From: Janthinobacterium sp. LM6
GTDB taxonomy: Bacteria; Pseudomonadota; Gammaproteobacteria; Burkholderiales; Burkholderiaceae_D
Direction of reading: 5' to 3'
Length of the DNA: 64,000 bases
NCBI RefSeq assembly: GCF_002002885.1
Contig: NZ_CP019510.1
Span: forward strand, 992,001 to 1,056,000
Positions 57,684 through 64,000 of this stretch are shown here, one piece after another. Under the pieces are notes generated by a model. That model ran no database searches. It was not told the origin of the DNA and saw nothing but the letters and a program-made list of their open reading frames with translations. Made by a program: the position numbers and the translations under genes. Numbering within the stretch: the first letter of the stretch is position 1; the number at the start of each line of letters is the position of its first letter.

Positions 57684-57756
57684 TCAGGTCAATGGATTTT
57701 ACCGCCGCATGCCGGCCCGGTCCCCGCGGCGCAGGGGAATACTGAAGGAACGAACG

Positions 57757-57948
57757 ATGCGCTTGCTGATTGCCCTGATATTCCCGTGGCTGACCTTTTT
57801 CACGATCGGCCGTCCGATCGCCGGCATCATTTGCCTGATCCTGCAAATCACCTTGATCGGCTGGCTGCCAGCGACGATCTGGGCCGTGTATGCACTGAGC
57901 CAGTTCAAGACGGACCAGAAGATTGCCGAGGCCATGCGCCGGCGTTGA
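57757..57948 (+). CDS. YqaE/Pmp3 family small membrane protein
   Basis: This 63-residue protein has two hydrophobic helices, MRLLIALIFPWLTFFTIGRPIAG and IICLILQITLIGWLPATIWAVYAL, separated by a glycine/proline turn, matching the Pmp3/YqaE proteolipid family. In yeast and plants these modulate membrane potential and salt tolerance; the bacterial role is unclear. It starts with GAAGGAACGA and lies 73 bp after the hydrolase gene. Confidence 0.82.
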   Translation: MRLLIALIFPWLTFFTIGRPIAGIICLILQITLIGWLPATIWAVYALSQFKTDQKIAEAMRRR

Positions 57949-58013
57949 TGGTTTCCTAAGTCCTGCCTAAGCTGCGCTTCCTATCTTGATTCAACCGACA
58001 CGAGGAGAGTGAG

Positions 58014-58478
58014 ATGGCATCAAACAGACGCGGTACCCTGGGCTTGGCGGCGGCAATGCTGGCCGCCGGGCTGTTGCTGGGAAGTGCGGCGCAGGCGCAA
58101 ACGGATAACGCGCTGCCGCCCGTGCAGAAGAGCGGGGCGGTGGAATACCTGAGCGGCGGCATCGGCCTCGACGAGTCGACGGCCATCAAGAGCGCCAGCC
58201 GGCATTGGCCCCTGAGCCTGGCGTTTTCCGTGCAGGCGGCAGGCAAGGCGGAATTTGCCTCCGACGTGAAGCTGCAGATAAGCGATGGCAAGGGCACGCA
58301 GGTGCTGGAAACGACGGCCAGCGGACCGTTCCTGCTGGCAAAACTGCCGCCGGGCAGCTACAGCTTGCGCGCCACCCTGGCCGGCAAGACGCTGGAACGC
58401 AAGGTGCAGGTCAAGGCGGGCAGCTCCGCGCGCGTGGAGCTGGTCTGGCCGGCGGGAACGAACCAGGGCCGGCCTTGA
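58014..58478 (+). CDS. Exported carboxypeptidase-regulatory-like (beta-sandwich) protein, unknown
   Basis: This 154-residue protein has a signal peptide (cleavage after AQA, about residue 29) and then one beta-sandwich domain. The segment DVKLQISDGKGTQVLETTASGPFLLAKLPPGSYSLRATLAGK matches the carboxypeptidase-regulatory/CarboxypepD_reg pattern found in many exported proteins. It has no catalytic residues. Its stop overlaps the next ATG (TGATG), so it is coupled to a small membrane protein. Function unknown; a periplasmic binding or structural role is possible. Confidence 0.72.
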   Translation: MASNRRGTLGLAAAMLAAGLLLGSAAQAQTDNALPPVQKSGAVEYLSGGIGLDESTAIKSASRHWPLSLAFSVQAAGKAEFASDVKLQISDGKGTQVLETTASGPFLLAKLPPGSYSLRATLAGKTLERKVQVKAGSSARVELVWPAGTNQGRP

Positions 58479-58807
58479 TGCCGGGCGACGGCAAGGCACC
58501 CGAGCGGGGCGTGCCGGCGCGCGGTTTGTCTGCCCATATCCTGCCCACGTCGGCGACGATGGTCGGCGTATGCATGACGGTACTGTCGATCGGCCACCTG
58601 GCGCCGCGCGGCGAGGTGCGGGTGGCCATCGACAAGCTGCTGGCCGTCGATGCCATCGTCTTTCTCGTCAGCGCCGTGCTTTCGTTCATGTCGCTGCGCC
58701 CTGGCCAGCCGCGCTTGCGCTACGAATGGTGGGGCGAACTGCTGTTCATTTGCGGCCTGGCCCTGCTGGCGCTGGGGGCCGTGGTGCTGGCCTTCGTCAT
58801 TAATTAA
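58478..58807 (+). CDS. Small three-helix membrane protein, unknown
   Basis: This 109-residue protein has three hydrophobic stretches (about 27-42, 52-72 and 88-108), with a polar proline-rich N-terminus. I do not recognise a family. The start overlaps the stop of the exported beta-sandwich gene by one base, so the two genes are translated together and their products may interact across the inner membrane. It ends 7 bp before the convergent oxidoreductase gene. Confidence 0.65.
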   Translation: MPGDGKAPERGVPARGLSAHILPTSATMVGVCMTVLSIGHLAPRGEVRVAIDKLLAVDAIVFLVSAVLSFMSLRPGQPRLRYEWWGELLFICGLALLALGAVVLAFVIN

Positions 58808-58813
58808 CCTTGA

Positions 58814-59851
58814 TCAGCTGACCTTGAGTACGCGCCCTTCGGTGGCGCTTTGCAGCGCCAGTTCGATCAGGCGTATCGTCGCCGCCGCGTCTTCCGCCGC
58901 CACGGGCGCCGGTGCGCCGTGGCGGATGGCGTCGGCCATGCCCTGGTAAAAGTCCTGGTAGCGACCCGCTTGCATCTCGAGGTGTTCGAAATGGCCGTCC
59001 GGCTGCGTGCCCAGGTGCAGGGCGCCGCGCACGGGATCCACGCCCCAGCCGGGTTGGCCCGGCCTGCCGCCTGCCTTCAGGGCGTCTTCCTGCGGGTCGA
59101 GGCCAAACTTCACGAAACTGCCTTTGTCGCCATGCACGGCGAAGCGCGCTGTCGGCGCCTTCACCAGGCAACCCGCTTGCAGCACCACGCGCAGCCGGTC
59201 GTAGTACAGCACAAGGTGCATATAATCTACAGCCTGTGCGCCGTCGCGCTGCAGGACGATATCGGCATACAGCTTTTCCGGCTGGCCGAACAGCTGCATG
59301 GCCTGGTCCAGCATGTGCGGACCCAGGTCGTACAGCAAACCGCCGCCCGGTGCGCCAGACTCGCGCCAGCGCTGGCGGATCTCGGGACGGAAACGGTCGA
59401 AATGCGATTCGACGCTGGTGATGCGCCCCAGGGTACCCTGCGCCAGCAGCGTTTTGAGGGTCAGGAAGTCGCCATCCCAGCGCCGGTTGTGATACACGCT
59501 GAGCACCAGCTTGCGCTCTTTGGCCAGCGCGATCAGGCTCTGTGCTTCAACGCTGGAAATGGTAAAGGGCTTGTCGACCACCACGTGCTTGCCCGCCTGC
59601 AGGGCCGCTTGCGCCAGGCCGAAATGCGCTTCATTGGGCGCGGCGATGACGACCAGTTCGATGGACGGATCGGCAAACAGCTGCGCGGGCTCGGCATACA
59701 CGGTCGCGTGCGGCCAATCTTTGTGCACGAGCTCCGGCTTGCTGGAAGCGACGGCCGTCAGTTCCAGGGCCTCGATGGCGGACAGGACGGGAGCATGGAA
59801 GGTGGAGCCGGCGAAGCCGTAGCCGACCAGGCCGGTTTTGATCTTGTTCAT
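58814..59851 (-). CDS. Gfo/Idh/MocA family NAD(P)-dependent oxidoreductase
   Basis: This 345-residue protein has an N-terminal Rossmann fold (KTGLVGYGFAGSTFHAPVLSAI) and the EKP-type motif VVVDKPFTISSVEA (Lys about residue 95), followed by the alpha/beta substrate domain with ESHFDRFRPEIRQRWRE and the active-site-like YDLGPHMLDQAMQLFG. Members oxidise sugars, inositols or related alcohols. It resembles E. coli YdgJ/YvaA-type enzymes; the substrate is unknown. The gene is alone, with a 94-bp gap to blaR1. Confidence 0.88.
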   Translation of the reverse strand: MNKIKTGLVGYGFAGSTFHAPVLSAIEALELTAVASSKPELVHKDWPHATVYAEPAQLFADPSIELVVIAAPNEAHFGLAQAALQAGKHVVVDKPFTISSVEAQSLIALAKERKLVLSVYHNRRWDGDFLTLKTLLAQGTLGRITSVESHFDRFRPEIRQRWRESGAPGGGLLYDLGPHMLDQAMQLFGQPEKLYADIVLQRDGAQAVDYMHLVLYYDRLRVVLQAGCLVKAPTARFAVHGDKGSFVKFGLDPQEDALKAGGRPGQPGWGVDPVRGALHLGTQPDGHFEHLEMQAGRYQDFYQGMADAIRHGAPAPVAAEDAAATIRLIELALQSATEGRVLKVS

Positions 59852-59945
59852 GGCGTGTTCACAGGTGCGTGGAAGAATCCATGATCATACCCGGAAGCGG
59901 GCGGCGGCAGCGCTGCTGCGATGTTACAACGCCGCCGCCGCTGCT

Positions 59946-61193
59946 TTAGTTCAGGCTCCAGACGTATTGCACCTTGACGCTGGCGCTGACCGGCTTGCCG
60001 CCAGCGAGGGCCGGCTTGAATGTGCACTTGGCGATGCCGCTGCGCGCCGCCTCGTCGAGGGCCGGATGGCCGCTGCTTTTGACCACGCTCGAACCCGTTA
60101 CCTTGCCGGTGGCATTCACGTCGAAGGACATGTTGACTGTGCCCTCTTCCTTTGCCTGCAGCGATGCGGCTGGCCAGACCGGCTTGCCGCAGACGCCAAA
60201 GTCGATGACGGGGCGGCGTTCCAGTACGGGCGCGCTGTCGGCGGCCACGGCCTGGCCGTAGATGCCGAGGCAGGCGCCGGCCAGGGCCAGCAGCGGTATG
60301 GCCGCTTTCCAGTTCAGGGTTTGTGGTGCGGGGCGCAGCAATCGTGTGATACGTGACATAAGATCTCCTCCGTTGGCCGCCTGGGCCAGGTGGTGGGTTG
60401 AGAACTGGAGACGCTCCAGTTCCGAGAGTGCAAGAGCCAGACGCCGCGGTTCGCCCAGTTGTCTTGCTGCGAAATCATCTGCAATGTGTTCGCGTTCGAG
60501 GCGCACGCCGCGTGAAATCCACCAGACGGCCGGGTGGAAGAACAGCAGCGCCTCGATGGCGTTTTGCAGCAGGTTGATCAGATAGTCGTGGCGCCGGATA
60601 TGCGCCAGTTCGTGTACCAGTAGCGCGTCGAGCAGGTGCGGCGGCATGCCGGTGACTAGCGAGGCGGGCACCAGCACCATGGGTCGCCAGATGCCGGCCG
60701 TGAGCGGGCTGGCGATGCCGTCGAGCACGCGCAGCCGCACGGGCCGCGTCACGCCGGCATCCTGGGCCATGCGCGACAGCCTTGTCTGCAGTTGTCCAGG
60801 CGTGGCGCCGGTGTTCCTGGCGCTGCGCTCTATCCACAGCATGCCCAGCGCCATGCGCACGGCCAGCACGGCGGCGCACAGCGCCCACACGCCGACGATG
60901 GCGCGCAGCAGCAAGTCCAGGTCGGGCAGGCTGTCTGGCGCCAGCAGGGCGGTCGGCAGCAAGGCGCTGGAGTACCGGGCACCCGTGGCATCGCCGCCGG
61001 CCAGGCGCAGACACAAGCCCGCCGCCGGCCATGCCAGGCAGGCCAGCAGGGCGCCGCAACCGACGGCGTAGCGCGCCTCCGGACGCGCATTGCGCAGGGC
61101 CGCCCACGCCAGCGCCGTGGCGCAGCCGATCAGCAGGCCTTGCCACAGGAAGTGCAGCAGGGTCCAGCCTAGCGCCGGCACGAAGCCGCTCAT
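59946..61193 (-). CDS. M56/BlaR1-family metallopeptidase with TonB-like C-terminus
   Basis: This 415-residue membrane protein has N-terminal helices, an M56 zinc protease domain with HELAH (LLVHELAHIRRHDYL) and the third-ligand region EREHIADDFAARQLGE, then one membrane segment (about 310-330). The C-terminal ~90 residues look like a TonB C-terminal domain (EEGTVNMSFDVNATGKVTGSSVVKSSGHPALDEAA), not a penicillin-binding sensor. It would be activated by a periplasmic signal and cleave the BlaI repressor next door. The ATG overlaps the blaI stop (ATGA). The signal is probably not a beta-lactam. Confidence 0.88.
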   Translation of the reverse strand: MSGFVPALGWTLLHFLWQGLLIGCATALAWAALRNARPEARYAVGCGALLACLAWPAAGLCLRLAGGDATGARYSSALLPTALLAPDSLPDLDLLLRAIVGVWALCAAVLAVRMALGMLWIERSARNTGATPGQLQTRLSRMAQDAGVTRPVRLRVLDGIASPLTAGIWRPMVLVPASLVTGMPPHLLDALLVHELAHIRRHDYLINLLQNAIEALLFFHPAVWWISRGVRLEREHIADDFAARQLGEPRRLALALSELERLQFSTHHLAQAANGGDLMSRITRLLRPAPQTLNWKAAIPLLALAGACLGIYGQAVAADSAPVLERRPVIDFGVCGKPVWPAASLQAKEEGTVNMSFDVNATGKVTGSSVVKSSGHPALDEAARSGIAKCTFKPALAGGKPVSASVKVQYVWSLN

Positions 61194-61573
61194 GACTGAT
61201 CGTCCTTGAGCATTTTTTCGATTTCTTCGCGTTCGGCGCGCGACACGCCCGTGCGCAGCGCCGCCAGCACCAGCGCCTTGGCCGAACCGGCAAAGGCTTT
61301 CTGCATCAATTCCTTGAGCAAATTCGTCTGCAGGCTGTCCTGCGCCTGGGCCGGCGCATACACGTGCGAGCGTTGGCTTTCGTCGCGGATCAGCAAGCCC
61401 TTGGTGTGCATGATCTGCATCAGGCGCAACACGGTGCCATACGTGATGGCCGGCTTGGCCAGCGCCATCGCCTCGTGCACCTGCTTGGCCGTGGCGGCGC
61501 CCAGCGGCCACAGTGCCTGCAGCAGATCGAGTTCGGCTGCCGTCGGTTTCGGGATGTCGTGCGTCTTGGCCAT
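61190..61573 (-). CDS. BlaI/MecI/CopY family repressor
   Basis: This 127-residue winged-helix repressor begins MAKTHDIPKPTAAELDLLQALW and carries the HTH ALAKPAITYGTVLRLMQIMHTKGLLIRD, then a C-terminal dimerisation helix. A BlaR1-type protease cleaves this family near the start of the second half. It is the first gene of the blaI-blaR1 pair, with two matching dyads upstream (61620-61637 and 61685-61702), so it most likely represses itself and its partner. The start with AAGAGGA is favoured over a longer frame. Confidence 0.92.
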   Translation of the reverse strand: MAKTHDIPKPTAAELDLLQALWPLGAATAKQVHEAMALAKPAITYGTVLRLMQIMHTKGLLIRDESQRSHVYAPAQAQDSLQTNLLKELMQKAFAGSAKALVLAALRTGVSRAEREEIEKMLKDDQS

Positions 61574-61619
61574 GCGGTTTTCCTCTTGCCTGAAATTCAA
61601 TATGGCTAGATTAAACCTT

Positions 61620-61637
61620 GTAGACAAAAATGTATAC
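61620..61637. promoter_or_regulatory. BlaI-type operator, proximal
   Basis: GTAGACA-AAAA-TGTATAC is an inverted repeat of the form GTAnACA-N4-TGTnTAC, 47 bp upstream of the blaI start. Confidence 0.65.
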
Positions 61638-61684
61638 TTTAATTTTCAGTGGCGTATAAACGCCTTTCAGACGTGACATAAAAC

Positions 61685-61702
61685 GTAGACAAGCTTGTTT
61701 AT
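61685..61702. promoter_or_regulatory. BlaI-type operator, distal
   Basis: GTAGACA-AGCT-TGTTTAT has the same left arm, spacing and near-identical right arm as the proximal site; the centres are 65 bp apart, about six helical turns. Confidence 0.6.
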
Positions 61703-61721
61703 AAGGAGATCCGACAGGCAA

Positions 61722-61749
61722 AAAAAAAGACGCCGCAGCGTCTTTTTTT
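61722..61749. terminator. Terminator after gatB
   Basis: GACGC pairs with GCGTC around CGCA, extended by seven A/T pairs; it stops gatB on the minus strand and lies just upstream of the distal operator. Confidence 0.85.
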
Positions 61750-61763
61750 GGGATGGGGGAGAG

Positions 61764-63224
61764 TTACCCCGCCAGCTTGGCCTTCAGCAGTTCCGTCAGC
61801 TGGGCCGGGTTGGCCTTGCCCTTGGACGCTTTCATGGCCTGGCCGATCAGCGCGTTAATTGCCGCTTCTTTGCCGGCGCGGTACTGCTCTACCGACTTGG
61901 CGTTCGCCGCCAGTACTTCATCGACGATGGCTTCCAGGGCGCCCGAGTCCGAGATCTGCTTCAGGCCTTTGGCGTCGATGATGGTGTCGACCAGATTTTC
62001 GTCGTCTGACTTCGCTTCCCACATGCCGGCGAAGACTTCCTTGGCCGCCTTGTTCGAGATCGTGCCGTCGGCGATGCGCTTGAGCATGGCGGCCAGCTGC
62101 GCGGCGGAGACGGGGGCGTCGTCCAGGTCCACGCCTTCGCGGTTCAGGGTCGACGATACGTCGCCCATCAGCCAGTTGGCGGCGGCCTTGGCGTTTTCCT
62201 TGCCGGCCTTGTCGACCACGGCGACAAAATAGGTGGCCATGGCTTTCGATTGCGTCAGCACCAGCGCGTCGTATTCCGGCAGCGCGTACTCGCTGATGAA
62301 CCGGGCGCGCATGGCGGCCGGTAGTTCCGGCATCGAGGCCTTGACCGTGTCGATCCACGCTTGCGAGATGACCAGCGGCGGCAGGTCCGGGTCCGGGAAG
62401 TAGCGGTAATCCTGTGCGTCTTCCTTGCTGCGCATTTCGCGCGTTTCCTTGCGGTCCGGATCGTACAGGCGCGTCGCTTGCACGACCTTGCCGCCGTCTT
62501 CGATCAGTTCGATCTGGCGGCGCACTTCGACGTGCACGGCTTCTTCGATGAAGCGGAAGGAATTCAGGTTCTTGATTTCGCAGCGGGTGCCGAATTCTTT
62601 CTGGCCGACGGGGCGCACGGAGACGTTGACGTCGCAGCGGAACGAGCCTTCCTGCATGTTGCCGTCGCAAACGCCCAGCCACATGACCAGCGAGTGCAGG
62701 GCCTTGGCGTAGGCCACGGCTTCGGCGGCGCTGCGGATTTCCGGTTCCGAGACGATTTCCAGCAGCGGCGTGCCGGCGCGGTTCAAGTCGATGCCGCTCA
62801 TGCCAGCATAGTCTTCATGCAGCGATTTGCCCGCGTCTTCTTCCAGGTGGGCGCGCGTCAGGTTCACCGTCTTGGTGACGAATTCGCCATCCTTTTCATA
62901 GCCGAAGGTCAGGGCGCCGCCGATGACGACGGGGTCTTCGAACTGGCTGATCTGGTAACCCTTCGGTGAATCCGGATAAAAATAGTTTTTGCGCGCGAAG
63001 ACCGAGTGCGGCGCGACGGTGGCGCCGACGGCCAGGCCGAAGCGGATGGCGCGGTCGACAGCCTGCTTGTTCATGACTGGCAGCACGCCTGGCAGTGCCA
63101 GGTCGACGGGGCTCGCTTGCGTATTGGCTTCGGCGCCGTACTTGATCGGCGAACCGCTGAAAATTTTGGATTCGGTCGTGAGCTGCACGTGGTTCTCAAG
63201 ACCGATGACGACTTCCCATTGCAT
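61764..63224 (-). CDS. gatB: Asp/Glu-tRNA amidotransferase subunit B
   Basis: This 486-residue protein binds misacylated Glu-tRNA(Gln) or Asp-tRNA(Asn) and amidates it with ammonia from GatA. It shows [36 protein letters not shown], a central kinase-like domain with [26 protein letters not shown] and [14 protein letters not shown], and the C-terminal YqeY-like tail ([27 protein letters not shown]). It follows gatA on the same strand with 52 bp between. gatC is presumably upstream of gatA, outside the window. Confidence 0.95.
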   Translation of the reverse strand: MQWEVVIGLENHVQLTTESKIFSGSPIKYGAEANTQASPVDLALPGVLPVMNKQAVDRAIRFGLAVGATVAPHSVFARKNYFYPDSPKGYQISQFEDPVVIGGALTFGYEKDGEFVTKTVNLTRAHLEEDAGKSLHEDYAGMSGIDLNRAGTPLLEIVSEPEIRSAAEAVAYAKALHSLVMWLGVCDGNMQEGSFRCDVNVSVRPVGQKEFGTRCEIKNLNSFRFIEEAVHVEVRRQIELIEDGGKVVQATRLYDPDRKETREMRSKEDAQDYRYFPDPDLPPLVISQAWIDTVKASMPELPAAMRARFISEYALPEYDALVLTQSKAMATYFVAVVDKAGKENAKAAANWLMGDVSSTLNREGVDLDDAPVSAAQLAAMLKRIADGTISNKAAKEVFAGMWEAKSDDENLVDTIIDAKGLKQISDSGALEAIVDEVLAANAKSVEQYRAGKEAAINALIGQAMKASKGKANPAQLTELLKAKLAG

Positions 63225-63276
63225 AGTGTTCTCGCTTATTTTTTGGTGGCGCCGCCCGGGCGGCGCAAATTTTTTC

Positions 63277-64000
63277 TTAAATGCCGGCAGGGCTGCGCGT
63301 ATGCCAGTCCGTCACTTGCTGGAACTGGTGGGCGATATTGAGCAGCTTGGCTTCGCCAAAATAATTGCCGATGATTTGCAGGCCGACGGGGCGCTTGGCG
63401 TTCTTCTCGCCCTCGCCGAAACCACACGGTATCGACATGCCGGGCAGGCCGGCCAGGCTGGTCGACAGGGTGTAGATGTCGGCCAGGTAGTTCGCCACCG
63501 GGTCGTCCGTCTTGTCGCCCAGGTCCCAGGCGACAGTCGGCGCAACGGGGCCCATGATGACGTCGCAGACGGCGTTCGGGCCATTTAATACGGCATCGAA
63601 ATCCTGTGCGATCAGGCGGCGGATCTTTTGCGCCTTCAGGTAGTAGGCGTCGTAGTAGCCGTGGCACAGCACGTAGGTGCCAACCATGATGCGGCGCTGC
63701 ACCTCCGGGCCGAAGCCCTGGGCGCGCGACTTTTTGTACATGTCCTGCAAGTCCTTGTACTCGGTAGCGCGGTGGCCGTAGCGCACGCCGTCGTAGCGCG
63801 ACAGGTTCGACGACGCTTCGGCCGGCGCGATCATGTAGTAGGCGGGAATCGACAGGGCGGTGTTCGGCAGCGAGATGTCGACCAGGGTGGCGCCCAGTTT
63901 TTCATATTGCGCCAGTGCGCCGCGCACCGCTGCTTCCACGTCCTTGGCCAGGCCCTCGCCGAAGTACTCGCGCGGCACGCCGATGCGCAAGCCTGTCAAT
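63277..64000 (-). CDS. gatA: Asp/Glu-tRNA amidotransferase subunit A, C-terminal part (partial)
   Basis: The frame runs off the window end at 64000, so only about 240 C-terminal residues are seen. They match the last half of the amidase-signature subunit Gat[58 protein letters not shown] and [12 protein letters not shown]. The catalytic Ser-cisSer-Lys triad lies in the missing N-terminal part. GatA hydrolyses glutamine and feeds ammonia to GatB, encoded 52 bp downstream. Confidence 0.95.
   Translation of the reverse strand, partial: LTGLRIGVPREYFGEGLAKDVEAAVRGALAQYEKLGATLVDISLPNTALSIPAYYMIAPAEASSNLSRYDGVRYGHRATEYKDLQDMYKKSRAQGFGPEVQRRIMVGTYVLCHGYYDAYYLKAQKIRRLIAQDFDAVLNGPNAVCDVIMGPVAPTVAWDLGDKTDDPVANYLADIYTLSTSLAGLPGMSIPCGFGEGEKNAKRPVGLQIIGNYFGEAKLLNIAHQFQQVTDWHTRSPAGI

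Overview
This 64 kb window is ordinary chromosome from a high-GC betaproteobacterium. The 16S rRNA gene and the gene content (trp operon layout, UbiK, DUF1840, DUF2058, the beta-type glutathione genes, torF-glnK-amtB) fit Oxalobacteraceae, and the 16S variable regions look like Janthinobacterium. No species can be fixed without a database search. I see no phage, insertion sequence, integron, CRISPR array, toxin-antitoxin pair or defence island.

Layout. 0-9 kb: the tail of a cytochrome c peroxidase, an S9 peptidase, a PAS-GGDEF-EAL protein, a divergent pair formed by a PLP homeostasis protein and a MocR/PtsJ-like regulator, a class I amidotransferase, a PsiF protein, DUF2058 and tRNA-Phe. 9.6-20 kb: two oxidoreductases, a UbiH-type hydroxylase, DsbC, a molybdenum hydroxylase (iorAB) with a MocA-like cytidylyltransferase, an M61 peptidase and a diguanylate cyclase. 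20-26.5 kb, all on the minus strand: rpe, gph, a tryptophan-rich leader peptide with an attenuator, trpE, trpG, trpD, trpC and a TonB-like lipoprotein. 26.6-31.2 kb: apaG, mltA, a universal stress protein, an MFS transporter and an enoyl-CoA hydratase. 31.3-37.1 kb: a complete rRNA operon (P1 promoter, boxA, 16S, tRNA-Ile, tRNA-Ala, 23S, 5S), followed by a second 5S copy that has its own -10 element and terminator.

37-64 kb: DUF1840, a lipoprotein, comM, ubiK; torF-glnK-amtB behind a sigma54 promoter and NtrC-like sites; gshA, gshB; a PTS phosphorelay without a sugar permease (EIIA-Man, HPr, enzyme I); metX-metW followed by tightly packed transporter, protease and pseudouridine synthase genes; xthA, pyrE; a tauE-like exporter divergent from a LysR regulator over a perfect dyad; small membrane proteins; a Gfo/Idh oxidoreductase; a blaR1-blaI pair with two matching operators; gatB and the end of gatA.

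The most interesting observations concern regulation: an unannotated trp leader peptide and attenuator; the nitrogen-type promoter of torF-glnK-amtB; two BlaI-type operators; a LysR dyad; an 11-bp tandem repeat between the two PLP-related genes; two strong hairpins ahead of metX; a tandem 5S gene with its own signals; and an MFS transporter whose first helix has no canonical start codon. No wholly new multi-gene system is evident.
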